Positions 1-7,618 of a DNA stretch of 64,000 bases are shown here, piece after piece (the first letter of the stretch is position 1; each line of letters starts with the position of its first letter). A model generated the notes under the pieces. It saw nothing but the letters and a program-made list of their open reading frames with translations. It ran no database searches and was not told the origin of the DNA. The stretch comes from Pseudoflavonifractor sp. An44. GTDB lineage: Bacteria; Bacillota; Clostridia; Oscillospirales; Oscillospiraceae. Made by a program: the position numbers and the translations under genes. The stretch covers positions 1-64,000 of the forward strand of contig NZ_NFIH01000014.1 in assembly GCF_002161675.1 (NCBI RefSeq). Reading direction: 5' to 3'.

Positions 1-130
1 GTGTGCCTGCTTCCTCAAGCCTATTCTAACAAATTACGACTGGCTGCGTTAGAGGTACCGGGTTTCATATTCCTTTGGTGCCTTGGAGCGCAGCGGAAAG
101 GAATGGTCATAAATATGAATAATAGAGTGT

Positions 131-470
131 AAGTACAGGTCGTATTCAGAGGCAGCCATGCGCCGGAAAAAAGAAGCCGAACGGCAGCGGAAAAAATACC
201 TGTCTTTGGCCGCCCGGAAATGAATATACATGAAAAATCCCATGCAGATAAAAATATGTCAACGATCTGCGCCGGTTTGGTTAATGAACGTCCTACAAAT
301 CCGTCGAACAATTCCGTATAATGCACGCAAGGCCGTTGCGAAAGTACGCAAAATACAGGCCGGAAAAGTGGTGACAGGTCGTGAAGATATGGAAAAGGTG
401 TTTCCGCCTGTGCTTTCAGATTTCAATTTTGTTGTGGTAGCCGGGTGTGGCCCGGTTAAAATGCCTCCCG
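131..470. repeat. Degenerate repeat unit A, copy 1
   Basis: This segment matches 2229-2560 at roughly 85-90 percent by eye over about 300 bp, starting in the tail of a cysteine-rich VLP reading frame and running through a non-coding stretch up to the MITE-like unit at 471. A short third copy of its first 65 bp lies at about 1926-1995. All reading frames in it are broken, so it is a decayed leftover of an ICE segment that normally follows a Cys-rich VLP gene. It fills the first 470 bases, where no intact gene is seen. Confidence 0.7.
158..223 (+). pseudogene. Cys-rich VLP protein, C-terminal tail fragment
   Basis: The frame codes a 21-residue basic tail (begins MRRKKEAERQRKK, ends LAARK, then TGA) that aligns with the C-terminal tail of the Cys-rich VLP fragment at 2143-2286 and resembles the tails of the intact homologues at 7244-7618 and 35497-35883. 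The zinc-ribbon part upstream is missing, so this is only the 3' remnant of such a gene. In the other copy the equivalent position carries a TAG stop. Confidence 0.5.
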
Positions 471-585
471 TCTACGCATTTAAGACGCCAATAAGCCCGC
501 CATTTCAAGACTTTCCCGGTATGGTCGGTGGGCATACATGACAGATTATCCAATCTCCGCCAGAGAGGGCTTCTAAATGCGTAGA
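471..585. mobile_element. MITE-like 115-bp unit, copy 1
   Basis: The unit begins TCTACGCATTTA and ends TAAATGCGTAGA, a perfect 12-bp terminal inverted repeat. Its interior matches the 115-bp unit at 1996-2110, which has the same length and the same ends with one mismatch. The two copies sit at different places relative to repeat unit A, which argues for movement as a discrete unit rather than one block duplication. It encodes no protein. No clear target duplication was identified by eye. Confidence 0.55.
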
Positions 586-642
586 GGAAAACCCATAAGA
601 AAGCGCCGGACACGGCCTGCTGGCCCTGCGCCCGGCGTTTTC

Positions 643-903
643 TCATAGGCTGTCCTTTAGGATGGCCTGGATCAGCTTGTTTTGCAAGCGGTGTTTCATG
701 TACTCGTCCACCCGCACATGAGGCGTTCCGTCCAGATCATAGAGCGTCCGGGTACATAGCTTATTCATATAGCCGTCATAGTACCGTAAGATGCGCTCCA
801 TTGCCAGCGGATCACCGGCACAGGCATTTGCAAATACAGACAGGGGCAGACGCACCCTGCCATGAAATCCGTTGACAGGTTGAAATGATGTAGCTTTGTT
901 CAT
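643..903 (-). CDS. Small HTH protein of conjugative transposons (HTH_16-like)
   Basis: An 86-residue protein when started at the second in-frame methionine (MNKATSFQP). The segment GDPLAMERILRYYDGYMNKL followed by a variable linker and DEYMKHRLQNKLIQAI matches the helix-turn-helix conjugative-transposon-like family also seen at 38452-38664. Members are small DNA-binding proteins that accompany sigma-like regulators in Tn916/Tn1549-type elements. Here no sigma-like partner is next to it and the flanks are decayed, so it may be a remnant. An upstream start at 936 is possible but adds a hydrophobic stretch atypical for the family. Confidence 0.6.
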   Translation of the reverse strand: MNKATSFQPVNGFHGRVRLPLSVFANACAGDPLAMERILRYYDGYMNKLCTRTLYDLDGTPHVRVDEYMKHRLQNKLIQAILKDSL

Positions 904-1067
904 TAACCTTTGATATAATATACATAACAGGAACACCCAAAGATCGTATCATTTTTGAGAGTTAAGGTGATAAATTGCTACAAATTTTGGAATGCAACCG
1001 ATAGTTGCCGAATAGTTGGTAGAATGAGAGTGCCACTTTCGCTACAATATAGGTGGAGGTGAAGAAT

Positions 1068-1862
1068 ATGTCATTAGGCGAAAGGATTAAGGAGCAACGA
1101 AAAATCTCTGGATTATCACAAGAAAAAGTGGCCGAGTTTGTCGGTGTAAGCCGACAAGCAGTAACAAAGTGGGAAACAGGTCAATCCGCCCCAAGTACAG
1201 AGAATCTTTTCAAGCTGGCAGAGATATTCGGCACGACAGTAGATATACTGTTAGCTTCCGATGAAGAAGAAAAAGACACACCGGCGGAACAGATTTACTA
1301 TCTTTACAAAATGGAGCAAGAAAAGATACGTGAAGAACGCCGTAAAAAAATAAGAAAGAATATATTTTTTACACTGGTTGTTGCCGTTGGGTATGTCATT
1401 GTCTATCTTGTTGGACGCATTTTCGGTACGACTGGGCAGCAAACAAGTGTAATAGGGTGGCTATTTGGAGATGATCCAGCACAATTAAGCTATTTATATG
1501 GTTGGCTGCTACATCAAAATATATTTTGGATTGCTATGGCGGTATCTGTAATCCCTGCATTGTTTGGAAAAAAGTATTTTTCATTTACAACACTGGCAGG
1601 ATTTGCGCTTGGACTACTTATTGGTGAATTAGTGGGCCAGAATCCCGCAGGAGCAGCATACGGTTACGGTCATTACGGTTGGGCTATTTGGGGCGGTATC
1701 TTTACATTCTCCATTGTAATGGGTATTATCTTTGAAAAAATCACCAAAAGCACGCTTGACTGGAAATCCAAAAAGTTATGGATTTGGTTAGCAATTTTCA
1801 CCGTTGGTATTTTATTTATCGTTTTAATCATTAGAATGGGTATGCCTACGAGTTTTAGCTAA
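1068..1862 (+). CDS. XRE-family regulator with C-terminal membrane domain
   Basis: A 264-residue protein. Residues about 5-60 form a classic XRE helix-turn-helix (LSQEKVAEFVGVSRQAVTKWE), then a charged linker (EKIREERRKKIRKN) and at least four hydrophobic segments from residue about 98 on. Family members of this build are membrane-tethered regulators, often responding to envelope stress or antimicrobials. The start is set by GGAGGTGAAGAAT directly before ATG at 1068; the ATG 15 nt earlier lacks a site. TACAAT at 1043-1048 could be a -10. The gene is AT-rich compared with the ICE genes and lies between decayed repeats, suggesting separate acquisition. The sensed signal is unknown. Confidence 0.8.
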   Translation: MSLGERIKEQRKISGLSQEKVAEFVGVSRQAVTKWETGQSAPSTENLFKLAEIFGTTVDILLASDEEEKDTPAEQIYYLYKMEQEKIREERRKKIRKNIFFTLVVAVGYVIVYLVGRIFGTTGQQTSVIGWLFGDDPAQLSYLYGWLLHQNIFWIAMAVSVIPALFGKKYFSFTTLAGFALGLLIGELVGQNPAGAAYGYGHYGWAIWGGIFTFSIVMGIIFEKITKSTLDWKSKKLWIWLAIFTVGILFIVLIIRMGMPTSFS

Positions 1863-1995
1863 TTGAAATTTGACGTTTCAAATAAACAGAGGAAAACTTC
1901 AATGAGAAATATAACTGTCTAAGTATAGGCCATATCCAGAGGAAGCCGTGAGCAGAAAGGAAAAGACCGAACGGCAACAAAAAAGACACCTCTTG

Positions 1996-2110
1996 TCTAC
2001 GCATTTAGGGCGCAAATAAGCTCGTCATTTCAGGGCTTTCCCGGCAGGGTCGGCAGATGGGTGGGACAGATTATCCAATCCCTGCCAGAGAGGGCTTCTA
2101 AATGTGTAGA
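1996..2110. mobile_element. MITE-like 115-bp unit, copy 2
   Basis: Begins TCTACGCATTTA and ends TAAATGTGTAGA, the same terminal inverted repeats as copy 1 with one base changed. Length is again exactly 115 bp. It interrupts a short copy of repeat unit A whose remainder (about 1926-1995) is visible just before it. Confidence 0.55.
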
Positions 2111-2142
2111 GGACAACCCATAAGAAAGCGCCGGACGCGGCC

Positions 2143-2286
2143 CTGTACGCCGAGATCAGCAAGAGCCGGGACGAGCTGAAACGCTGCACCGTATGCGGGG
2201 CCGTGTTCACGCCGAAATCCAACCGGGCCAAATACTGCCCGGATTGCGCGGTGCGGATGCGCCGGAAGAAAGAAGCCGAACAATAG
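2143..2286 (+). pseudogene. Cys-rich VLP protein, 3' fragment
   Basis: An open frame of 47 codons with a zinc-ribbon pattern, CTVCGAVF then CPDC 17 residues on, followed by a basic tail and TAG. It matches the C-terminal half of the Cys-rich VLP proteins at 7244-7618 and 35497-35883. The N-terminal half is absent: MITE copy 2 lies directly upstream. The TAG falls where the other copy (158-223) reads through for 13 more residues, so it is probably a nonsense mutation. Non-functional remnant. Confidence 0.65.
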
Positions 2287-2560
2287 CGGCAAAGATACCT
2301 GTCTTTGGTCGCCCGGAAATGAACACACATGAAAAATCCCATGCAGATAAAAATATGTCAACGAACTGCGCCGGTTTGGTTAATGAGCGTCCGACAAATC
2401 CCAAGAACAATTCCGTATAATGCACGCAAAGCCGTTGCGGAAGTACGCAAAATAGAGGCTTGAAAAGGGGTGATAGGTCGTGAAGATATGGAAAAGGCGT
2501 TTCCGCCTATGCTTTCAGATTTCACTTTTATTGTGGTAGTCGGGTTTGGACTGGTTGAAA
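2229..2560. repeat. Degenerate repeat unit A, copy 2
   Basis: Matches 131-470 by eye at about 85-90 percent identity, without the MITE-like unit at its end. No intact frame lies in it. It marks an old duplication of an ICE segment downstream of a Cys-rich VLP gene. Confidence 0.65.
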
Positions 2561-2623
2561 GATGCCTCTTATCATTTAAGATAACCCGTGCATTGGCTCC
2601 TTACATTTAGGCGTAAAAAAAGC

Positions 2624-2647
2624 GGCCCGCCGGTTCATCGGCGGGCC
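2624..2647 (-). terminator. Rho-independent terminator of the left ICE operon
   Basis: GGCCCGCCG / CGGCGGGCC is a perfect 9-bp stem with a 6-nt loop. On the minus strand it is followed within a few bases by a T-run (A-run at 2615-2621 on the plus strand). It lies just past the stop of the gene at 2659 and probably ends the long minus-strand transcript. Confidence 0.75.
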
Positions 2648-2658
2648 AAATCTTTACC

Positions 2659-3060
2659 TTATGCAATTTTGTACCGTGCCTGCAGGTGAAGGGAAAAAAC
2701 CAGTACAGCCCCCAGCACCCACACTACATAGGTCCATACCATATCTTTGCCGGAAAATTCATAGGCCATGGTAGCAAAAATAAATCCCCATACAACAGAC
2801 AATAGACCACCAATCAGCCAGAAGCCAGGGCGGGTGCGGTGAAGCAGGAGAAGCCCCAGCAGGACAGCAATGCCAATCACAATCGCCAGGGCGGGATGGA
2901 CGCCTAAAAGCCCGTGGGAAAGAAATCCCGCCAGGATTGCCAGCGCAATGCTGTCAAAAACAATGATGTTTCCAAAGAACAGCCCGATCACCGTCACAAT
3001 CAGCCCGATTCCAATGCCGATCAACAATTCTATGCCAACGGCCAGTAAAGCAGCGCCCAT
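2659..3060 (-). CDS. Small multi-spanning membrane protein, unknown
   Basis: A 133-residue, strongly hydrophobic protein with four to five membrane segments (e.g. LLIGIGIGLIVTVIGLFF, LAILAGFLSHGLLG, LAIVIGIAVLLGLLLL) and a short polar C-terminus. No enzyme motif is visible. It is the last gene before the terminator at 2624 and follows the MobC-like gene, a position where a relaxase would often be expected. I do not recognise the family. Confidence 0.55.
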   Translation of the reverse strand: MGAALLAVGIELLIGIGIGLIVTVIGLFFGNIIVFDSIALAILAGFLSHGLLGVHPALAIVIGIAVLLGLLLLHRTRPGFWLIGGLLSVVWGFIFATMAYEFSGKDMVWTYVVWVLGAVLVFSLHLQARYKIA

Positions 3061-3151
3061 ACTATGGCCTCCCTTCTCAAAAACAGATTTTCTCTTTCTA
3101 TAAAAATTCTACCGCTCCGGGCCACAGGAAAGCAACCGTTTTTTTGAATGT

Positions 3152-3496
3152 TCATGGAATGTTTGTAAATTCCGTCAGCAGCTTTTTTGCAATTTCCCAA
3201 AGCCCGTCCATGCGGGATTGCAGATCTGCAATATCCACCGCATAAATACTGCCGGTTTCATGGGCTTTCCGGGCGTACTGGTTCAGATTGTTGGAGCAGA
3301 TACGCAGCAGCCGGGTCAGCTCCCGGACTTCGGACAGATCCAGGTTAATCACATATCCGTCAATCGCCATTTTACGGATAAACGCAGAAGTATTCGTGAT
3401 ACCGGTCTGCGCCATGCGTTCCCTGATCCTATCCATTTCCTGTTCTGAAATCAAAATGTGAAGCTGAGCGCTGCGTTTTTCTTTCGGGGCCTTCAT
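3152..3496 (-). CDS. mobC: MobC-like relaxosome accessory protein
   Basis: A 114-residue protein with an N-terminal ribbon-helix-helix-like region (QLHILISEQEMDRIRERMAQ) and the MobC signature of hydrophobic heptads SEVRELTRLLRICSNNLNQ. MobC proteins bind oriT and help a relaxase open the DNA for nicking. Its start codon overlaps the stop of the gene upstream by 4 nt (ATGA), so the two are translationally coupled. Unusually no relaxase gene follows; the next gene is an unrelated membrane protein and then decayed DNA. Confidence 0.75.
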   Translation of the reverse strand: MKAPKEKRSAQLHILISEQEMDRIRERMAQTGITNTSAFIRKMAIDGYVINLDLSEVRELTRLLRICSNNLNQYARKAHETGSIYAVDIADLQSRMDGLWEIAKKLLTEFTNIP

Positions 3497-4197
3497 CGCT
3501 GGGGCTGTTCCTTTGTCTTTTTATTAGGAGCCGGGCGTGGAGCATTTGCGGCGGCCTCTTTCAGAAAGTGGGTGACAGAACGCTTTTCCGCCGCGATCAT
3601 TTTATCCAGATGATTTTCAAACACGCCGGGTATAAAGTTATGACGGTATTCCTGTTCGCTTGCCAGAATCCCGCGAAGCAGACCCGGAACAGCCGGCTCC
3701 ATCCGGAATTTCTCGGCCTTGCCAAATTGAGCGTGAAGGGACAGCCTATGCTCATAGTAATACGCATAACTAAATTCCATTGGCTCGTTCTGGCCTTCAA
3801 ACTGGACGATCACAGCCGCGGCGGGGAGGGCGGTCCGTTCAATATGCTCCGCCATAGCCCTGTAATCCTGCGTATAGAGATTTCCCTTGATCGCAGCACC
3901 TTCCATGCCGGTGATCTCCACCGTGTACGCGAGGATCGTATCACGGGTATCTTTGTAAAACTGCCAGGTGTGGAACGCATCGGAATCCCGGATAAAAATA
4001 TCCCGCTCCCGAAAGCACCATGTACCGGAAGGGCGGGACATCCAGTACAGCGGGGTACGCTCCGGGTGCTTTGTTTGAGCGATACGTTCCATGCTGCCCA
4101 CATCAAATTCAAAATCGGATTGATAATGCTTTGTGTTCCGCTCCATCACAGAGCGCAAGCATTGTTCTACATCCACATTTTCAAATTTCAGCTTCAA
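3493..4197 (-). CDS. Conserved ICE protein, unknown function
   Basis: A 234-residue soluble protein beginning at a TTG (AAGGA lies just before it). It contains LYWMSRPSGTWCFRERD and many aromatic residues, and ends with a Lys/Pro-rich tail (APRPAPNKKTKEQPQR) similar in composition to the tails of other proteins of this element. It sits in a tightly packed operon, 3 nt from the gene upstream and overlapping mobC. I recognise no catalytic motif; proteins of this type accompany Tn1549-like elements. Confidence 0.6.
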   Translation of the reverse strand: MKLKFENVDVEQCLRSVMERNTKHYQSDFEFDVGSMERIAQTKHPERTPLYWMSRPSGTWCFRERDIFIRDSDAFHTWQFYKDTRDTILAYTVEITGMEGAAIKGNLYTQDYRAMAEHIERTALPAAAVIVQFEGQNEPMEFSYAYYYEHRLSLHAQFGKAEKFRMEPAVPGLLRGILASEQEYRHNFIPGVFENHLDKMIAAEKRSVTHFLKEAAANAPRPAPNKKTKEQPQR

Positions 4198-4200
4198 TCC

Positions 4201-5127
4201 TTAAAGCCCCCTTTCCGGCGGGGAAGGCTGAAAACCGCGGGCCTCATGCTCCATGCGGTCTGCCCGCAGCTTTTCCATGATTGAAGGCTTCTCATTCGGC
4301 AGCGTTTCCGGGGTCAGCTCCTTGACTTCCTCATGGGTCTGCCCATCGGTAAGGTCGGCCCGGATCGGCGGGTCGTTATTCACAATGCCGTCAATCATGT
4401 TATAGTTGCCCTTTTCGCCCTCCAGGTCCAGCTCCGCGTTGCGGAGATAGTTTTCCGGCGCCTGGAAGGGCTGGCCCGCAAACAAGATTTCCCGGCGCGG
4501 GGTGAATTGCCGCAGAACACTTTCCTGCAGGCGGGCAAATTCCATATACTGATCCATCGTCAGCCCCCGGTCCAGCATTTCCTCCTGCGAGTGCGACCAG
4601 CCTTCCCCATAGAGAAAATAATACATTTCCGGCATATCGCTCACAAAGCATAAAGAGCCGTCCCGGTTGTCATAGCTTCCCGGCTGGCCTGGGGTAAAGG
4701 AATAGCGTTCCTCCCGGCCAAGATATACCTTATTGTCAGCGGAAAGCATGGCGACCATATTGGCATAGTTGCTGTGTACCGCAGAACGGATCTCCACAAC
4801 CGGGTCCGCCTCCGGCGCCATCTGCCTGCCGGGGATCTCATTATGTTTTTCGGCCACATCATTTCTCGGCACACGGTCCACCGGGCCAACTGCCTCAATA
4901 TCCAGCTGCGAGGCAGGGACTCTTACAGCATTTGGTTCCGGTTCTTTCTCTTTGATAAAGTAACGGACATTGGCCGTTGCCTTACGGTTCAATTCCAGGG
5001 CATAAGCCCGGGCCGCCTCCAGGGATTCAAATTCCAGGGGACGGCCATCTTCTTTGCACCATGCTTCCGCATGGCCGAACATGGAAGCGGCACTTCTGAC
5101 CGCCCAAACTCCATATACCTGTTCCAT
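4201..5127 (-). CDS. ICE protein with conserved C-terminal tail motif
   Basis: A 308-residue hydrophilic protein started at an ATG behind AAGGAGGATGTGA. The N-terminus (about 1-60) resembles small modules found repeated in ICE accessory proteins; the middle is acidic. The C-terminus carries KPSIMEKL followed by a charged tail ending ERGL, the same short motif found at the ends of six other unrelated proteins in this window. Function unknown; the tail motif resembles the DUF4316 signature as I remember it and may mark proteins handled by the conjugation machinery (inference). Confidence 0.6.
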   Translation of the reverse strand: MEQVYGVWAVRSAASMFGHAEAWCKEDGRPLEFESLEAARAYALELNRKATANVRYFIKEKEPEPNAVRVPASQLDIEAVGPVDRVPRNDVAEKHNEIPGRQMAPEADPVVEIRSAVHSNYANMVAMLSADNKVYLGREERYSFTPGQPGSYDNRDGSLCFVSDMPEMYYFLYGEGWSHSQEEMLDRGLTMDQYMEFARLQESVLRQFTPRREILFAGQPFQAPENYLRNAELDLEGEKGNYNMIDGIVNNDPPIRADLTDGQTHEEVKELTPETLPNEKPSIMEKLRADRMEHEARGFQPSPPERGL

Positions 5128-5139
5128 TTCACATCCTCC

Positions 5140-6216
5140 TTATCGTTCCGGCTCCTTTGCCGCCTTTTTAGGGACAGCCGTTTCCGGGGATTTACTATTT
5201 TTAAGCTGCTGCCGGATAGAATAAGGACGCTCAGCCTCCCGGTCAGCCGAAGTGATATTGACATATTCCCCTATAATACAAAGCGCCTTATGATAGCTGT
5301 CGCAGGAAAATACCCGGTCCGCCATTTCCTTCGCCTGGTCGGGCATCCCATGGGTTTTGAGCGTGCGGGAAGCAATACCTACCAGGTTGAAAATGTTCCC
5401 GTCCTGGCCGATCAGCGGGCAATCCGGCTTTTCTGGCACTTCCTGCGCCGGTTCACGGCCCAGGCGGTTGTCGATATAATCGGACAGCCAGGTGCCGCCG
5501 AAAGTATCATGGGTTTGCAGACGCCACATAGCAAGTTTCCCTATATCCAGCTTGACATCCTCAAAAGGGAACAGCAGACAGGTAAGATCCTCATTTTGGA
5601 ATACGCTCACATGGGTAAAGGTGGTTCCCTCTAAAAGAATCCCATCCTGTGTCAGCAGGTCATTGATCCCTTTGACCCACTCGCCAGGCTCACCGCCGCA
5701 GCCTTGCAGAATAAGCCCTTCTTTATCCTCCATACAGCGAAGGTCCTCCACCGTGATATTCTGAATTTCCATAGATTCCTCCTGATTTGAGATCATTTTG
5801 TTATGCGCCGGGGAAAGGGCTTCGGAAAGCGCCTGTTCCCACTGTCTGCCAAATCCCCGGACCATTGTATCGGGAAGCGCACCGTTGCGCTGAAACATTT
5901 CTAATGTGTCAAACGCCCGGTTAAACAGGGAAATATTCTGGGCGTCCACATTCGGGGCAAAATGAATGACTCCCGCGGGATAGCTCTTTCCAGTACCTAC
6001 CCAGCCGCGCACAAAATCATCAAAGCCACTTCTGATTCCGGCCTGGGCCAGATCATCGGCATGGCTGCCGGGCAACCCTCTTGTTTTCCCGTACTGCTGG
6101 CCCAAAACCAGAATACCGGTCTTGGGATTATACATAAAGCGCCGGTTTGAAATATCCTGCATATCAAAAGCCTGCACCGTCACATCCAGCTTCATCATTG
6201 CGGGGACTATCGGCAC
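5140..6216 (-). CDS. Two-module ICE protein, unknown, possible internal start
   Basis: A 358-residue frame. Module 1 (about 7-140) contains SGFDDFVRGWVGTGKSYPAG. Module 2 starts at residue 149 (MEIQNITVEDLRCMEDKEG) and has its own ATG at 5772 preceded by AGGAGG at ideal spacing, so a separate 210-residue product is likely as well. The C-terminus ends in RPYSIRQQL plus a Lys/Pro tail, the shared ICE tail motif. The upstream start is uncertain: GTG at 6216 has no good site, whereas GGGAGG lies 7 nt before an in-frame ACG at 6240. No known catalytic function recognised. Confidence 0.6.
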   Translation of the reverse strand: MPIVPAMMKLDVTVQAFDMQDISNRRFMYNPKTGILVLGQQYGKTRGLPGSHADDLAQAGIRSGFDDFVRGWVGTGKSYPAGVIHFAPNVDAQNISLFNRAFDTLEMFQRNGALPDTMVRGFGRQWEQALSEALSPAHNKMISNQEESMEIQNITVEDLRCMEDKEGLILQGCGGEPGEWVKGINDLLTQDGILLEGTTFTHVSVFQNEDLTCLLFPFEDVKLDIGKLAMWRLQTHDTFGGTWLSDYIDNRLGREPAQEVPEKPDCPLIGQDGNIFNLVGIASRTLKTHGMPDQAKEMADRVFSCDSYHKALCIIGEYVNITSADREAERPYSIRQQLKNSKSPETAVPKKAAKEPER

Positions 6217-6244
6217 GACTTCAAGTTTCTGCTTCTCCGTATCA

Positions 6245-7084
6245 TCACCTCCCGTCAGCTTCTTTCAGTTGGCTCATTACAATCGCCGGACGGACCCAAA
6301 GCCGTTGAAATTTTCTCCATTCACTGTCTACAATGCCTTTTTCATCCCGGTAGAGCATGGCATAGGGAATAAACCCGGCTTTCCAGGCGTCCCGCAGGCG
6401 TTTTTCCGCTGCCTCCATGGTATCGCCCCGGTAGCCGATCAGGACATAACAGCAGGCTTTATGCGATTTTCTCTCAAACCCTCCAGCCTGCAAAAGCCGT
6501 CCGGCTTCCACAAGCGGCTCATAGTCATCCGGGGTATCATAGGCAAAATACATGCGCTGCGTCCTGGATTCCCGCAGGAGATCCACATGCCAGGGCCGAA
6601 GAAGGCGGGCCTCCAGCCCTCCCGTAAAGATTGGACGCTCTTTCTGTCTGCCCAGCATTTCAAATACCGCTTCAATATGTTGCCGGGAGCAGGCCAGCAG
6701 GTTATCATCCAGCACAATATTTCCTTCGGTGATCGGCAGCTCCCGCAGCCTTCCGCCTTCCCGCCGGGGGACGGAACAGAACCAGCAGCGGTTGGGACAG
6801 CCCCTTGAAGTGATAACATAGCCCTTTTTCAGATACATCCCCGGCACGAAATCACCGCCAGGCATATTGAAGGCGGGACCGCCCATGTGGACAGGGACTC
6901 CCAGCTTCATCCACTGTTCGGCAAGCTGGCACGCCTTCTCCATGTCATAAGTAAAGGCCACAGAAACATGCACTTCTTCCATATCCGGCAGGCCGCCCCT
7001 TGGCGGCGGTCCGGTAAATGCCAGAGGATCATCCGGCGTTGCTTTTGTACGGCGTGGAAATACACGCACAATCTTCAAATACAC
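6245..7084 (-). CDS. Radical SAM family protein
   Basis: A 279-residue protein with the radical SAM cluster motif CPNRCWFC (CxxxCxxC) at about residues 95-102, preceded by ITSRG and followed by a typical TIM-barrel pattern (ITEGNIVLDDNLLACS, FTGGLEA, YFAYDTPDD). Radical SAM enzymes use a 4Fe-4S cluster to cleave S-adenosylmethionine and start radical chemistry; the substrate here cannot be told. There is no obvious SPASM domain or precursor peptide nearby. It lies in the ICE accessory operon between a Cys-rich VLP gene and an unknown gene. Start ATG at 7084 is behind AGGAGGGATGTG. Confidence 0.8.
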   Translation of the reverse strand: MYLKIVRVFPRRTKATPDDPLAFTGPPPRGGLPDMEEVHVSVAFTYDMEKACQLAEQWMKLGVPVHMGGPAFNMPGGDFVPGMYLKKGYVITSRGCPNRCWFCSVPRREGGRLRELPITEGNIVLDDNLLACSRQHIEAVFEMLGRQKERPIFTGGLEARLLRPWHVDLLRESRTQRMYFAYDTPDDYEPLVEAGRLLQAGGFERKSHKACCYVLIGYRGDTMEAAEKRLRDAWKAGFIPYAMLYRDEKGIVDSEWRKFQRLWVRPAIVMSQLKEADGR

Positions 7085-7243
7085 ATCCCTCCTAAAAGTT
7101 GATTTCCGGCCAGTTACATTTACCTGTTTGTCCGCAACTTAACCTTCCTATTGAGGGGCAGAGTATAAATCTCTTACCGCCTATAAAAGCGTGGCCGGAA
7201 AGCCTTATAAATCAAGGCGTAAATAGGCTAAGTTGCAGACATA

Positions 7244-7618
7244 TCATCCCTTGTGCTGGCGAATCCTGCGCTTGCGCTTTTTATCCGCGTCCCGTCTGGC
7301 CCAGATCCGGCAGGCGTCAGAACAATACGCCTGGCTGGTGGTGGGAAGATACAGCTTCCCGCATACCGGGCATTTTTTCTGGCGCTGGGAAGTATCGTTT
7401 CCCGTCAGAACTGCTTCCAGCGCCGGTTCAACCGGCAGCACAGACCGCTCAAAATACCGGCAAAGGCAGCCGGTCCACCATTTATGAAGCATATAGCAGG
7501 GGCAGTCCAGGGGAAGGCAGAGCTTTTCCCGCTCATCATAGTTGGCGCATAAGCCTGTTACCAGCCTTCGGATTGCTGCACGCTCGGAGCGGGTCAGCTC
7601 CCGCGGCGGGCCGGTCAT
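7244..7618 (-). CDS. Cysteine-rich VLP domain protein
   Basis: A 124-residue protein with nine cysteines: an N-terminal cluster (LCANYDEREKLCLPLDCPC), a central CLCRYFERSVLP in place of the VLP motif region and a C-terminal zinc-ribbon (KKCPVCGKLY ... YCSDACR) plus basic tail. This family accompanies mobilisation genes in Firmicutes ICEs; it is presumed to bind zinc and perhaps nucleic acid, but its role is not established. Start overlaps the topB stop (ATGA), indicating coupling. A homologue sits next to the relaxase in nested element A. Confidence 0.75.
   Translation of the reverse strand: MTGPPRELTRSERAAIRRLVTGLCANYDEREKLCLPLDCPCYMLHKWWTGCLCRYFERSVLPVEPALEAVLTGNDTSQRQKKCPVCGKLYLPTTSQAYCSDACRIWARRDADKKRKRRIRQHKG

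Noticed and set aside
7085..7243. A gene or regulatory RNA between the radical SAM and VLP genes
   Set aside because: No frame with a ribosome site, no hairpin of note; appears to be plain spacer.
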